Positions 12,938-25,237 of a stretch of 64,000 nt of DNA are shown one piece after another (position 1 is the first letter of the stretch; the number at the start of each line of letters is the position of its first letter). The translations under genes were made by a program, and so were the position numbers. The notes beneath the pieces are model-generated. The model saw only the letters and a program-made list of their open reading frames with translations, had not been told where the DNA came from and did not search any database. The stretch spans positions 62,001 through 126,000 of the forward strand of contig RWJK01001707.1 in the NCBI GenBank assembly GCA_004335835.1, given 5' to 3'. The stretch comes from Scenedesmus sp. ARA3 (taxonomy: Eukaryota > Chlorophyta > Chlorophyceae > Sphaeropleales > Scenedesmaceae).

Positions 12938-12942
12938 TTACA
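12938..12942 (-). promoter_or_regulatory. Candidate TGTAA polyadenylation signal of CTF8
   Basis: TTACA on the plus strand, 38 nt past the CTF8 stop as read on the minus strand. Confidence 0.35.
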
Positions 12943-12979
12943 GCTCTCAATCACCAGGGGGCGGCTTAATGATACAACG

Positions 12980-13837
12980 TCACATGCAGCAACATGCGGC
13001 TAACTCAGTGCTGAAACGCATCAACTTCAGCACGCCGCTGGTATTCAGGTGTTTGTTACAACACAGTCGCCTGTGCACACTGTGTGAACCCTCTTCTCCA
13101 CTGCATGCATTCAGCCTGCACCCACAGTCCTTTGCTGGAACAGAGACTCCTCTTGATGGTTCAGTATGCATGTATCACAGCCAACTGCAAGGGCTTTGCC
13201 TGTTGGCCCACACACCTTGCACACTGTTTGGCTGTTGCCTTCGAAGTCTATTTCTTGCACCTTGTCCATTATTGCCATGGGTTTTTTGAGCGGCATGCGC
13301 TTCCCCTCCAGCACGTGGTAGCCTATCTGCAGCTGCACAACGTCTTGGTTCTGCATGGCAACAGCAGCACATCCCGAGTTCAAAAACGGATGCATCAGCA
13401 ACGGTTCAGGGGAGGGCTGGCGCTGCACCAAACACGGTGCATGCGCGAACACAAATGCAGGCGCTGCAGTGAAGCTGGATTATGATGTTGCAATTGCCGC
13501 CAAAGTGCTGGGCTGCAAGTGACCCACTGGGCTGCAAGTAACCCACTGCATCTGCTATGGATCATCCACATCAACGATGGCTGACCTTGGGCAGACAGCC
13601 AGCATGATAGCACAGGCAGCTGCATGACGGCACAGGGTTAACTCATATATGCTTTTACTGCTGTCTCAAGGTCCAAGCGTGCAAGCCGTAGATGCTTACT
13701 GCCTTGGACAGCTGCATGGTGCCTACAGCCAGGCTTTCCTGCAGGTCCACATCCCTCTGGGGCTCTATCTTGCCCTGCAGCTCCACTAGCGCCCACTCCT
13801 GAATGCCGTCCTCTGATGCAGCTACAGGTATGATCAT
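12980..13837 (-). CDS. CTF8: Chromosome transmission fidelity protein 8 (CTF18-RFC subunit)
   Basis: Small subunit of the alternative clamp loader Ctf18-Dcc1-Ctf8-RFC, needed for sister chromatid cohesion. Exons 13837-13700, 13350-13214 and 13037-12980 give 110 residues, near the usual 120. The ATG at 13837 gives MIIPVAASEDGIQEWALVEL, the expected N-terminus. Exon 2 carries the family core LQIGYHVLEGKRMPLKKPM. The exon 2 donor is chosen two bases inside the obvious AAG|GTGTGT, as AAGGT|GTGTGG, because only this keeps exon 3 in the frame reading GVLKLMRFSTE, which matches the conserved tail (VIxxxxxFxT). That donor should be confirmed by cDNA. Identity is sure; the last exon is less so. Confidence 0.85.
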
Positions 13838-14310
13838 GGCTGATTCTGAGCCCTTCAAGTGCACTTGTTGTGGCGGGTGTGGGGTGAGCTGGTGTGCTTG
13901 CCACAGCAGGTAATCCTCTGCAAATGCACGCGATGCGACAGTGCTTTTGCTTGACAGTGGTTTTGCATTGCTTGCAGACGTTGCAGGCCATCTACTCGTA
14001 GCATATTTTCAATTGATGTCATTGTCAGTCGGTTGTGCCGCGAACACGGCGGTTGGAACCTGGTTGTAAATAATCAGTGCGAAAACATTCCTTTTGCCCA
14101 CACAAAGCTCGTCATTCAGCACGATCTTGAGTAGCGAAATCATTGTGACACCGAAGTGCACGCTCAGGGTCACGTCTTGCCGCAAGCTATCGAACGGTAC
14201 AGGCTTTGAGCTTTTACAGCTGTGAATCCACAAATTTGCAGCAACAAGGCTAACCACCAGGCAGCAGCAGCACCAACAGCTACACAGCTGCTGGTGACAA
14301 CAGCAGCAAC
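13838..14310. promoter_or_regulatory. Divergent promoter region CTF8/CPL-like phosphatase
   Basis: 473 bp between opposed start codons; no coding exon or recognisable control element seen. Confidence 0.4.
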
Positions 14311-17300
14311 ATGGGTTCTGAGGAGGAGAACCGTGAAGAGGGGGAGCTGTCGGAGGAAGGAGAACTACCAGACGATGAAGCTGCCGAAGAGCAACCAGCT
14401 CAGGTGAGCAGCAGCTCTTGACAGCACCTACATCAGCTGCTGCTGCACACGTAGGCCAGCACATCATGCGAGCATACTGTATGTGCGTGTGATGCAGGAG
14501 GAAGCACAGGCAGCTAAAAGTGATGCACAGCAGCAGGCAGACACCTCTCAGCAGCAGGCAGCGACCCACAGCGGCCGCACCACTAGTGGCCCGCCAGCAC
14601 AACAGGATCAGCAGCTGCAGCAGCAGCAGCAGCAGCAGCAGCAGCCAGTAGCGCTGTCAAGGCCTCGTGCCGAGCCGCAGCAGCAGCAGCAGCGAGGCAG
14701 GGAGCCGCATGCGCGGGAAGGCAGCAGAGAGCGGGGCCGTGCTGCTGCTGATCAACATCATGGCAGCGGCAGGGGCGGCAGCGATCACAACGCAGGCAGG
14801 CAGAAGGATCGGGAGCGCGATGCTGAGAAGCAGAAAGCAGAGCGCGAGAAGCAGGAGCTGCATAAGGAGCTAGATAGGCTGACATATGACGTGTCGTTCC
14901 AGGAAGTGCGCGGGTGAGTGGCATCAACTGTGTTGTTACACGGCTGACATAGGGTTGCTCAATAGGATGCCGGCAGTGGAGTAGGCTGAACAGCATGCCA
15001 TGATAGTGGTGCTGCGAATGCTGGGCAGCGTAGATCAACGTGGAGAGTGCTTGCCGTTGCTGGCGGTCAGGGGCAGTTCGAGCAACGTCGGGTAGTTCAA
15101 GACTTCATTTTGCTTGCACAGCATGCATTGCAGGTCTGCACGTCTGCTCAAGCCTATCTTTTTGCATACCTGCGCTGTTCATGTGCTCTGTCCATGCTTT
15201 TGTGATTACTCACAATGGTGTGGTGTCTTCTGGTTGGGTGTGCAGCAACTTTGTGGGCGCCTGCCAGGACTTGCGCACAGCCATCAAGAAGCTGGACAAG
15301 CTGCTGCGCCGTGTCAAGGTGGGCTGTGCACACATACCATGAATTGCATTGCACGCAGCTGGGTTGCATAAGCATTCGCTGACCAGCGGCAGCATTCAAT
15401 CTGGCACAGCAGCCTAGCTGCAGTTGATTGTAGATTGCAGGGTGTCCTGTGAGGCCTGCCTGCTGCAGCACAGCTGCTGCTGTGGCAGTCTCACATCCAG
15501 CGCTGCCTACAGCAACACTGTCAGCACAAGCTGCTGCTGCGCTCACCCAATAGGTCGCAGCACCTGCTGCTGTCCCAACGCCTGCCACCTGCTTCGCACT
15601 TGTTACATCGCGTGTTATAACACCCGCAGAAGAAGCGCGAGGATGACGTGGAGCTGTACCCGACAGCGCTCAACTACAGCAGCCGCATCTTCAATGCGCT
15701 GAAGCACGTGGTCGTCATCTGCAGCACAGGCCTGGGCCAGCTGGCAGATATGGAGCCCGCCAATGCACTCATGCGCACAGCAGTCAACTACAGGTGCGGC
15801 TTCTGCGGGGATAGTGATGAAATTTTGTGGCTGGCAGCGCGGTGGCAGGCTGCATGCGTCGGCAAGGCTGCATTGCAGCGAGGATGATCACTATGTTCGG
15901 GCTGGTATTGTGCTGGCAAGTGGCTAGATGCAGTCATGTTGCACACACCGCAGCGCCCTGCAACGTCTTGGAGGTCAAACACACTTGCAGATGCAGTGGT
16001 GGGTTGGGCTGCAGCGGTTGCACGGTAGTCGTGCCAGCAAGCGGCGTGTATCACAGGCTTGGGCAAGCTATGCTCGCAGCACCCAACAGCAGCTGCTAGT
16101 GCAGTTTCAACAGGCAGGGAATGCATCACAGGGAATGATGCCGATGCACCCAAGTGCCACACATAGTTTGTTAACCACAGCTCTGCTGTGCTGCACACTG
16201 CTTGCAGGCACGATGTGTTCTCGCTGGCACACAAACGGGAGCTGGAGCAGCAGCTGCGGGATAGCAAGGAGTTCAGGCACCTCTTCACTGACAGGGACAG
16301 GGGCCGCAGCAGCAGCAAGGCCAACGGCCCAGCAGCAGCAGCGGCAGGCGGCGGCGGCACGAGTGCTGCTGGCGGCAGCAGCCGCAGGGATGGTGACCAG
16401 GCAGAGCAGCGGCAGCCGCTGCAGAGGGGCCAGCCACAGCAGCAGCAGCAGCTGCAGGGTCAGCCGTCGCACAGCGCCAGATCTGACGGCATGCAGGTGC
16501 GCTGAGCAGGCGCTTGCCTTTTGATGGTGCGAATGCGATTTTGCACTGTGTTCGCTGGCTTTCATCGGAGTAGCACTGTGCATACCTCTTGCTGCCCATC
16601 ATGAAATTTGCTGCTTATGTCAGCCACTCTGCTATCATGTTTTGTAATTGCTACTGTGCCTGCACATGTTCAAGATCAACCCAGCCGATGCTCTGCTCAG
16701 CCAGTTCAGCCAGGCGAAGACTCATTGCACTGACTACTATGTCTGTCATGCTGCTGCTGCAGACGTCAGCCAGCAAGGACGAGGCAGTCTCTGAAGCCAG
16801 CCATGCAGCAGCAGGCGCCACCAGCTCCCGAGGCCCCCCGGCGCCCAGCAGCGGCGCAGCAGGCGCAGCAGCAGCAACAACAGCAGAGCACGCACCGGGC
16901 TCGCCAGCCGGCGCTGCCAGTGCGGTGCGCAGTGGGGGAGGTCCCACTCCAGTAGCAGGACCTAGCCCTGCAGCGGATGGGCTAACGAGTGCAGCACCGG
17001 CTAGTGCTGGGCCGAGCTACGATGCTGCTGGCTCTGCTGCTGGTGCTGGTGCGGGCAGCGGGGGTGGGTTTGGCGGAGGCTGGGGAAGCAGCAGGAGGGG
17101 CGGAGCTGCAGGTGGCGCGCAGGGGCTCATCAAGATTGTTGTGAACAGCACGTCAGTAGCACCGCCCGCAGCAGCAGCAGCAGCAGGTGCCGATGCCAGC
17201 AGCGGGCTAAAGCGGCCAATGCCGCAGATACAGGACCTGGATGCAGAGGATGAAGAGGAGCAGCAGGCTGCAAAGCGGGCGCGGCAGCAGGAGCCCGCTG

Positions 17301-20300
17301 CTGCTGCTGCTGCTGGTGGTAGCGCTGCTGGTGCTGCTGGGTCTGCGAATGGGCTGCCGCTTTCGGAGCTTCCGGAGGTGGCTGCTGCGCTGCGCAACCC
17401 AGGGCAGCTGCAGGTATGTATTGTTGACAGTGAGATTGCAATTTGCATGTTGTTTGTTGGTGACAATGTTGCTTGTTGGTCAGCGTCAGTCAGCTTGAGT
17501 GGCATCAGTTGCAGCTGCAACCGGAAGCGCAGTCACCCTCCGTGTTGCTTCTGCAGCTATGCTACATAAGCTGTCAGGCTGCCATAGGTGCAGAAGGTGT
17601 GGTACGGGGCATGCAGTCCAGTGTTTGTATGTCTGTGTGTTAACGCAAACAGTTTGGACGGCTTGCTTGGTTTGTCCGCTGCTGCTGCTGCGTGCTGCAG
17701 CTGGTGCTGCAGGGCTTACTGTCCAGCCGCCGGCTGTGCCTGGTGCTGGACCTGGACCACAACTCTGGTCAACATGCCTGATATGCTGCTGCTGCTGCTG
17801 CTGTTGCTTGCTGCAGCTGGTGCTGCAGGGGCTGCTGTCCAGCCGCCGGCTGTGCCTGGTGCTGGACCTGGACCACACGCTGGTCAACAGCGCCAAGTTT
17901 TCAGAAGTTGATGCGGACTGGGAGTACAGGCTGGAGCAGCTGGCAGCAGAGCAGGTGGGTGTAGTGGGCTGGGCTCAATATGAACATTAGGAAGAGTTTT
18001 GCAAGAACAGCAGCAGCAGCAGCAACAGAGCAGCAGCAGGTGCTTACATTGTGCTGCCTGCAATTGCATAAAAGCCAGTGGGTCATACAGCAGCAAGCAG
18101 CAGAGCACTGGAGCAGGTTGATGCTGGCACAAAACTGACTGGCTGCTTGAACGCCTGTTACTTTGTGTCGTGCTGCAGCTGTCGCGGCCCAAGGACAGCA
18201 GAGACCTGCACCGCCTGGCGCGCGTGGCGATGTGGACCAAGCTGCGGCCAGGCGTGCGGGAGTTCTTGCGGCGCGCTGCGGAGCGGTTCGAGCTGTGGAT
18301 CTACACAGCAGGCAGCAAGGCCTACGCAGACGTGAGTAATACTGCTCAGTCAAGATATTCTAGGACGTTTGTTGTGTGAGATGAAGCAACACACAGTTCA
18401 GTGGATGCTGGCAGAAGTGAATAGCTCCTTCTCTTGCTTGCAGGACTGGGTTGCAGGAAGTTGGCAGTACAGCATGGCGCTGGTACCGCACGTCATGTAC
18501 AGACACAGTGTGTCAGCGTGCATCGCGCGCAGCCAGACCGTCCGCGTATGGTTGCTGTGTTATCACTGCTGTGCGTGCTGCTGCTGCTGCAGGCCATGGT
18601 TGAGCTGCTGGACCCGTCCGGGCAGTACTTTGGCGGGCGCGTGATTGCGCAGGGTGTGCCAACTGGCCCAGACGAGTCCCCTGCTGACGCAGTGGTGTTC
18701 AAGCGGCTGATGCAGGGCCTTGAAGGCAGGGAGCCAGTGGTGCTGATTGTGGACGACAGCAGCGCGGTGTGGCCGCATGACAGGCGCAACCTGTTTGTGG
18801 TGGAGCGCTACATCTACTTCCCCAGCAGCAGGCGGCGCTTCGGCATGCAGGGCAAGAGCCTGCTGGAGATCGAGCGGTGAGGCGCGCACGATTTGAATAC
18901 AGCTGAGGCACAGCTGGTGGGATGTGCAGCTGGTAGGCTGTGCTGCTGGCAGTCAGGGCGGTGTTGTACTGATGCACAGGTGCGCTGGCCTAACTGCATG
19001 CCGCGTGTTTGGTAGGCTGCAGCAGCACTGCAGGAAAAGTCACTGTGCATCAGATAGATGACTGTCAGGTGGCAGGAAGAGTCTTTCAGGCTTGCAGGGA
19101 GGATCTGCAAGTGAAAGCTCATGGCTGTTGGCACAGAATGTGCCTGGGCGACTCAGGAAGCATTGCATGCTTCTCAGCATGTCACAAGCAGCAGGTGCAC
19201 TTGCACTCTTCTCAGCAAACAGCTAGCACAACCGTGCAGGCTGAGCCGCAGTGCTGCTGCGGCCACCATTCTTTTTGGATGCTGCTCTTCCCGCAGGGAC
19301 GAGTGCCCCAGCCGAGGCATGCTGATGACAGCGCTGCGAGTGTTTGAGCACCTGCACGACCTGGTGTTTGACCGAATGCGAGCAGCACCGCCAGCAGCCA
19401 CGCCGGATGCAGCAGCAGGCTGGGATGTGCGCAACGTGATGGCAGCAGAGAAGCGGCAAGTGCTGTCAGGTGAGGCTGAAGCAATGCTGTGGCTTTGAGT
19501 TTGGGTGGCGAGCGAGGGGGTAGACAGGGCTTGCAGGAACGGTGTTTGCAGGAAGGTATGGTGCATGTGGGGCCGGATGTTGGGTGGTGAGTCAGGGGTG
19601 CAGACAGGGCTTACAGGAGCTGTGCTTGCAGGAACAGGCGGTGCGTATAGCGGCTGCATGTTGGGGTGTAAGTCAGGGTTCAGACATGGCTTGCAGGAAC
19701 CGGATATGAGCGAACATATGGGGCATGTGGGGTCACACGTTGGCGTGTGAGTCCGGGGTGCAAGCAGGGCTTGCAGGAAAATGTGTTTGCAGGAGCAGAT
19801 GGTGCATGTAGTGTCACATATTGGGTAGTGAGTTGGTGTGCCTGATGCAGGCAGGGCTTGCAGGAGAGTGTTTGTAGGAACAGGTAGTTCGTGCATGAGA
19901 TGCATGTGAAGCAGCAACAGCTGTGGACACTGCATATGTGGCGCCAGAGGTGCAACAGTGAGCAACAGCCGCGCTGCACTGGTGCTCGTGAGTCAGTTTG
20001 GTGTGTGGCTGCAGACGGTGTGCTGACGAACTGCTGTGTGTGCTTTGCTGCCGTTGCTGCTGCTGCTGCCAGGTGTGCACCTGGTGTTCAGCCGTGTCAT
20101 TCCTCTGGAGTCCAACCCTAGGCAGCACCCGCTGTGGCAGCTGGCGGAGCAGTTTGGCGCAACCTGCGGCGAGCAGCTCAACGAGACCACAACACACGTG
20201 GTTGCAACGCATGGTGGCACGGAGAAGGTGGGATGTAGCAGCACGCCAGGCCTGCTGTGAGAGTTGCCTTGCTTGCATGGAGTATGTTGGTGGTTTTGGG

Positions 20301-20849
20301 TGCCAACGTGCAGCTCTGCTGGCCCCTGCAGTTGCAACACGTGTTATGTGCACAAGATCTCCATGTGTGCCCAGGTGGCTGCCGACATGTGTGTGGTGTT
20401 GCTGCCTCTGCTGCTCTGGCAGGTGATGTGGGCCAAGCAGAACAACAAGCACGTGGTCAGCCCTGCATGGTGAGATGACGAAGTTTTGGCTTCTTCCCTT
20501 CATTGGCAGTCACACAAGTTTGTCATTGACCTCAAGATCAGTGCTTCTGCCAGCTGGTGCTGCTGCGAGCCTGCTGTTTTGGGACTATGTTGTCCTGCAA
20601 GCCTCATCCAGCTCCTTAAGACACATGTGCTCCAGCATATGGCAGCAGTCTGATTGTAGCTCATGTTAGGAGGAACTTATACGGCTACTTCTCAGATGTT
20701 TTGTCACCAACATTTGACACCTCGCCTTTTGCTCACCTGTATCTTTGTGTCTTGCTGCCCCCTGCTGTCTCTGCTCTGTGTGCAGGCTTGAGTGCTCGTG
20801 CATATTGTGGCAACGAGCAAACGAGGACAAATTCCCCACGCCATTGTAA
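14311..20849 (+). CDS. FCP1/CPL3-like RNA polymerase II CTD phosphatase with C-terminal BRCT
   Basis: Nuclear phosphatase removing phosphate from the Pol II heptad tail. Thirteen exons join in phase: 14311-14403, 14498-14913, 15246-15318, 15630-15793, 16208-16496, 16763-17413, 17817-17954, 18179-18331, 18593-18876, 19297-19469, 20073-20227, 20423-20469, 20786-20849; about 899 residues. Residues 1-560 are acidic, then Gln/Ala rich, with a conserved helical block (DVFSLAHKRELEQQLRDSKE). The FCP1 catalytic domain spans about 563-755: DLDHT with acid residues D579/D581, then KLRPGVREFL, WIYTAGSKAYA and DDSSAVWPHDRRNL. The BRCT domain is about 813-893, ending in VVSPAWLECSCILW. The tail exon was recovered by splicing TG|G over the 316-bp last intron. 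A broken copy of the catalytic exon lies just upstream of exon 7. Confidence 0.9.
17697..17770 (+). pseudogene. Frameshifted copy of the catalytic DLDHT exon 5' end
   Basis: Bases from 17701 repeat the first ~70 nt of exon 7 (17817 onward), including its CTGCAG acceptor, 116 bp upstream. The copy reads LVLQGLLSSRRLCLVLDLDH, then a one-base insertion shifts the frame and leads to TGA. It would destroy the phosphatase if spliced in, so it is a dead exon fragment or a poison exon. Confidence 0.8.
19500..19905 (+). repeat. Intronic minisatellite, about five units of ~80 bp
   Basis: Diverged units each begin near GTTGGGTGGTGAGT and contain GACAGGGCTTGCAGGA, then TTTGCAGGA and GGTGCATGTG. The array fills most of the intron between exons 10 and 11 of the CPL-like gene. 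Each unit contains a donor-like GGTGAGT and acceptor-like TTGCAG. Confidence 0.75.
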
Positions 20850-21728
20850 ACAGCATTGAATCAGCATACGCCTGAGGTATCAAGCTGAGCAGCCAGAGGT
20901 GGTGGATGTGTCCATGCAGTACATACCGATGATTTCAAACGGTCCTCTTGTTGCGCTCAGCAAGCTGCATTGTGAGCTTGCAGGCATTTTTACTTCTCCT
21001 GGCTTGCCATCGGGTTTGCAATCGTTGCCACCTGGTTGTCCTGGTATGTTTGTAATGGACGGATGTCAGCTGTTTAGTAAAACCCTGCAACCCATGTTTC
21101 GAACATTCGGTTGCACTGCTGCTTCACCGACCCGTCTTATGCTCAGCAGAAGTTGCCGACGTGCAGCAAATACAAACGAGCGAAGAAAGGTATGCTTTTG
21201 AAAGCCGTCTGGTGTTCCACACACGAACCTCGTCCCAGTCGGTCATAGTGCTGGCAGGCTAGTGCCGCTCTTCGCCCAAGCGATGTGCGCTGCGCTTCAT
21301 CACAATTCCTGAATGCGCAGGACAGCGTCTGTCAGCTAAGCAAAGCAAGGCAGCAAGTTCGACGCCATGTCCACATGGCGGGAGCCAGCGCAACCACAAG
21401 ACGTTGGCTACGCAAGGCAAAACGTAGGTTTTCAATTTATAGGAAGTCAGTCTTGTACGTGCTAACTGCATCACGGGCGCCATGAAGCACCCCGATGGAG
21501 GGAAAACATGGCCAGCAGAACAGCAGGTGCAGCAACATTTCTGGCAGTGTTCCCATAGTTAACGGTCAGGCCTCAGCCTACAGCTGCTTCGGCGTGCCTG
21601 CACTGCAGTGCAGGCTCGAAGCAGCAAAGAAAGCAGCAGTCAGGCTGCAACGTGGTCATGCTGCCTGGTTGATGGCCCCAAAGCTGTGATGAGCTCATAT
21701 CTGCTTATGTTACTGCCGTGCCCTGCAG
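20850..21728. other. Region between the CPL-like gene and the repeat protein
   Basis: Contains the CPL 3' UTR, with TGTAA at 21051-21055, and presumably the 5' exon(s) of the next gene. A frame open from the ATG at 20914 to a good donor at 21189 would splice in phase onto the exon starting at 21729, but nothing in its composition proves it. A basic stretch near 21320-21430 (RRWLRKAKRR) is open as well. Confidence 0.35.
21051..21055 (+). promoter_or_regulatory. Candidate TGTAA polyadenylation signal of the CPL-like gene
   Basis: About 200 nt past the stop codon. Another TGTAA overlaps the stop codon itself (20845-20849) and is too early to serve. Confidence 0.3.
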
Positions 21729-22895
21729 GACCTCCTGTTTCTCAATGACCTAAGCCCCACTGAGGAATACGGAGAACTGGTGCCTGCCTCTGGCAAGTCA
21801 CAGCAGCAGCAGGCTTCACCCGGTTTAGTCAAGCCCCTGAGTCCCATGCACTATACACCATTCAAGGCGCAGCTGGACGCACTGCCACAGAGCCCACCTC
21901 TGCTGGACAGCTTCCAACCGGGGCAGGAGCAGCAACCTCAGCAGCAAAACCAGGACCAATATGGCAGCTACTTGGCGATGCCCAGCTTTGCCTGCTTTGA
22001 AGGCAGCGCGCCAAGCAGGGGCGGCTTGGTCAGCAGCCAAAGCGCGCGCCTGGATATGTTGCTGCATGCCGACGGTCTTGTTTTTGACATCATCCACCCC
22101 GACCAGGCTGCAGCAACAACAAGGGCATCAATGACAGGAACAACTGACCTGCAGCAGCAGCACCAGCCCCCCTGCCCCTACCAACCCATCATGCACAGCA
22201 TCACCCTGCAGGGCATATACCTGCCTGGCGCACAGCAGGTGTGTCTTGGCATTGTCAACAAGAGTGGTGCCGTCACTGGCGGCAGCAGCGGCAGCAGCAG
22301 CAGCTCTCCGTGCAGGACAAGCTTAAATGCAGGGTTTTTGTATGATGCCCGTGCCAGCTGCAGCAGCGCGCTGTTTAGTGGCAGGCGCAGCAGCTCCGCT
22401 GCTGCGCAACCTCTGCTTGCAGAGGAGGCAGCATGCATGGCTGCAGCGCCAGTCTCAGCTGCAGCCATAGCAGAGGCAGAAGCAGCACGCATGCTCAAGC
22501 CAGCTGCGGCTGCAGGAAAGGGGTTAGGCAACCACAGGGGCGGTTGTGCACTAGCCGCAGGCTGCCGCAGTATGTCTACTCTTTACAAAAGGGAGCAGCT
22601 GAAGCAACAGCTGCAGCAGCCAGCAGCACTGGTGTTCACAGAATTCATGGCTCAGGCAGGCAGTGCATATGTTGGGGGTGCACATCCTGCGGATGATGCA
22701 GCAGTGCTGCTGTCGCTCACTGGCAGCGGTAGCTTGCTGGGCTTCAGCGACCTTGCGTCGTCATGCATGAGCAGTGAGCAGTGCCAGCCTGGACAGGCTC
22801 AAGAAATGCAGCAGCAGCAGCAGCAGCAGCAGGACACCTGCGACAGCGGTGCAATTAAGCTGCTGTACAGTGCTGCACCTGACGTCAGTGCTGCT

Positions 22896-22944
<49 letters not shown>

Positions 22945-25237
22945 AAGTGCCCGCAGCAGCGGCCCCAGCGGCGACAGCAGCGGCATCAGGCTGGCTGGCA
23001 CAGCAGGGCAGCTTTCTGTTCCCATCATCAGGCAGTCGCACCCTCGGCCTTGGCTGCTTTGATGGCAGTGCGGCAGGCAGCGGCGGCTTGGGGAGCTGGC
23101 GCAGCGGCCGCCTTGACCACTTGCTGTTCAGCGCCTTGCCTGCGTGCGACCATGACCACCACGCCCTGCCTGCAGCAGAAGCAGGGGCACCAGCGGCAGC
23201 AACAGCAGACCTGCAGCAGCAGCACCATCAGCCCCAGCCCACTTGTTTCCCATCACAGGCAAACCTGTGCAGCAGCACAATGCACGGCAAGTTTGTGCCT
23301 GGCACACACCATGTTCCCATTGGCGCTGCTGGCAAGAACAGGCCAATTAGTGGCAGCAGCGCGGCCAGCGCAGATGGTCAGGTGCTGGTGTATGACTTGC
23401 ATGCCAGCTGCAGCAGGGTGCTGCCTGGTGGCAAGGGCAGCAGCGCAGTTGCCGCAGCTGCTGCTCCGCCTCTGCTTGCAGAGGCAGCAGCATGCATGGC
23501 TGCAGCGCCAGTCTCAGCTGCAGCCGCAGCAGCAGAGGCAGACATGATGTGTGTGTTTAAGTCGTATGAGGAGGCAGCCATGATGATGGGTGGTGCTGCA
23601 CCAGAGCAGACGCAGTTTAGGGCCTCCTTGGAGCCAGATGCAGCTGCGCCACATGCAGTAGGCAGCTGTGGTTGTGCACTGGCTGCAGGATACCGCAGCA
23701 TGTCAACTGCTGCAGACACGGAGCAGTTGAAGCAGCCAGGAGCACTGTTCTGCACAGAGGCCATGGCCCAGGCAGGCGGTGCCGGCTTTGGGGAAGCGCA
23801 TCCTGCGCATGGTGCTTATGCGCTAATGCCAGTGCTGCTGTCACCTGCTGCCAGCGATGACTCACTAGGCTTCAGCGGTCTTGCGGCGTCCTCCATCGCC
23901 GGTGAGCACAGCATGCCTGGATGGCAGCAAGAGGTGCAGCAGCAGCAGACCTATGACAGCGGTGCCAGCAAGCTGCTGTACGGTGCTGCACCTGGCATCA
24001 GTGCGGCTGCAACAGCGGCGGGCGCGCCAGCAGGAGTGACGCCAGCAATGACAGCACTGCTGCCGCTGGCAGCGGCATCAGGCTCGCTAGCACAGCTGGG
24101 CAGCGTGCTGCCCACATCATCAGGCAGCTGGGCTACTGGCCTTTGCATATTTGAAGGCGACTCGTCAAGCGGCGCCCGGCTGGGCAGCAGGCACAGCGCG
24201 CATTTGGACGACTTGCTGATCAACAGCATTCTTGTGTCAGACTACGACTATGAGCACCACACCCTGCCTGCAGCAGAGGCAGGGGCGCCAGCGGCAGCAA
24301 CAGCAGATCTGCAGCAGCAGCAGCAGCAGCGCCAGTTTGACTTCACTTACTCACCACCAGAGCAGAATGTGCACAGCCACGCGCTGCAGGGCAGCTTTCT
24401 GTCTGGACCGCAGCAGGTTCGCCTTGGCAATGCAGGCAGGAGGGCAGTCATCACTCGCAGCTGTAGCTTGCCTTGCAGAAAAGTGCAGATGCTGAAGTGC
24501 TGCTGTTTGATCTGCATGCCAGCTGCAGCGGCGTGCTGTTCAGTGGCAAAGACAGCAGCGCAGTTGTAGAAGTTGCAGCTCCACCTCTGCTTGCAGAGGC
24601 AGCAGCAGGCAGCACCATAGCAGACAATGCAGCCGCAGCAGCACCGCATGTGCTTTGGCTGGTAGGCACCCCAGGTCAGGTGATCCAGATGCTGAAGGAC
24701 TATATGGTGCTGATGAACATCTCCCCGTTTCAGATGAAGGCAGTGCTGAAGGGTTGGGTGCAATCAGGTCTCGTCAAGAAGCTTTGGCGCAAGTACAAAC
24801 GAGACAGGGGCCGTGTAGGCCGCAGCAGGGCAGACTGCGGCTGGGTGTTTGCACAAGACATAGACCTGACGCAAGACTCTCCAAAAGTCAAGTCTGCTGT
24901 GGTCTACACTGACAGTGACTGGCAGGAGTTTGAAAAAGAGCAGGACACAGGGCTGGGGTGTGTGCGCGCCAAGGTGACATCACAGGCAGGATTGGGTGAA
25001 GGTGGCAGGGAGGAGGAGGAGAAGAGGATGAAGGCTGAGGTGGACGTTGCTGCAGTGGCACTGCTGATGCGGCGGCTGCAGCAGGCTGAGCACCTGCCGC
25101 TGGGTGTGCTAAGTGGATTCAAGGAGGCAGTAGTAGGGTCACTTGAGATGGCTGCAGCCACACCCAGCCTGCAGCAGGCACACTCGAACCTGCGCGTGGC
25201 TCTGGCAGGATGTGGCGTCAGTGACCCATCAGACTAG
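21729..25237 (+). CDS. Unrecognised low-complexity protein with three long internal repeats (5' end unresolved)
   Basis: I do not recognise this protein. An acceptor at 21728 opens a frame that runs without a stop for about 920 codons, rich in Ala, Gln, Ser and Gly, with a 19-Ala tract at about 22888-22944. It then passes to another frame near 24420-24478 that ends with TAG at 25237. The shift is either a 62-bp intron (CAG|GTTCGC to TTGCAG|AAAAG, in phase) or a one-base indel. Three repeats of about 1.06, 1.09 and 0.5 kb start at 21996, 23058 and 24150; each opens with F(E/D)G and has SARLDMLL-like, ATADLQQQ and LLFDLHASCS blocks. The last ~195 residues are non-repetitive and charged (SGLVKKLWRKYKRDRGRV), perhaps nucleic-acid binding. 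The true start may lie upstream. Confidence 0.6.
21996..24640 (+). repeat. Three large in-frame coding repeats
   Basis: Units 21996-23057, 23058-24149 and 24150-~24640 (truncated) share block order at protein level but are clearly diverged, so the duplication is old compared with the exon echoes elsewhere in the window. Confidence 0.75.

Larger units (their letters stand above)
11890..12979. other. Convergent intergenic region RIB72/CTF8
   Basis: Holds the 3' ends of two converging genes. TGTAA for RIB72 occurs at 11921-11925 (very close to the stop), 12235-12239 and 12785-12789; the minus-strand counterpart for CTF8 is at 12938-12942. The open frames in this stretch look like chance. Confidence 0.5.

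Noticed and set aside
14009..14602. 197-codon minus-strand frame over the CPL-like 5' end
   Set aside because: Antisense to exons 1-2 of the phosphatase gene; low-complexity CTG/CAG translation with no family resemblance.
19500..19905. CRISPR array
   Set aside because: Units are ~80 bp, diverged along their whole length, have no repeat-spacer alternation, and lie in a eukaryotic intron.
21357..21366. tRNA T-loop-like GTTCGACGCC
   Set aside because: No acceptor or anticodon stem can be folded around it.
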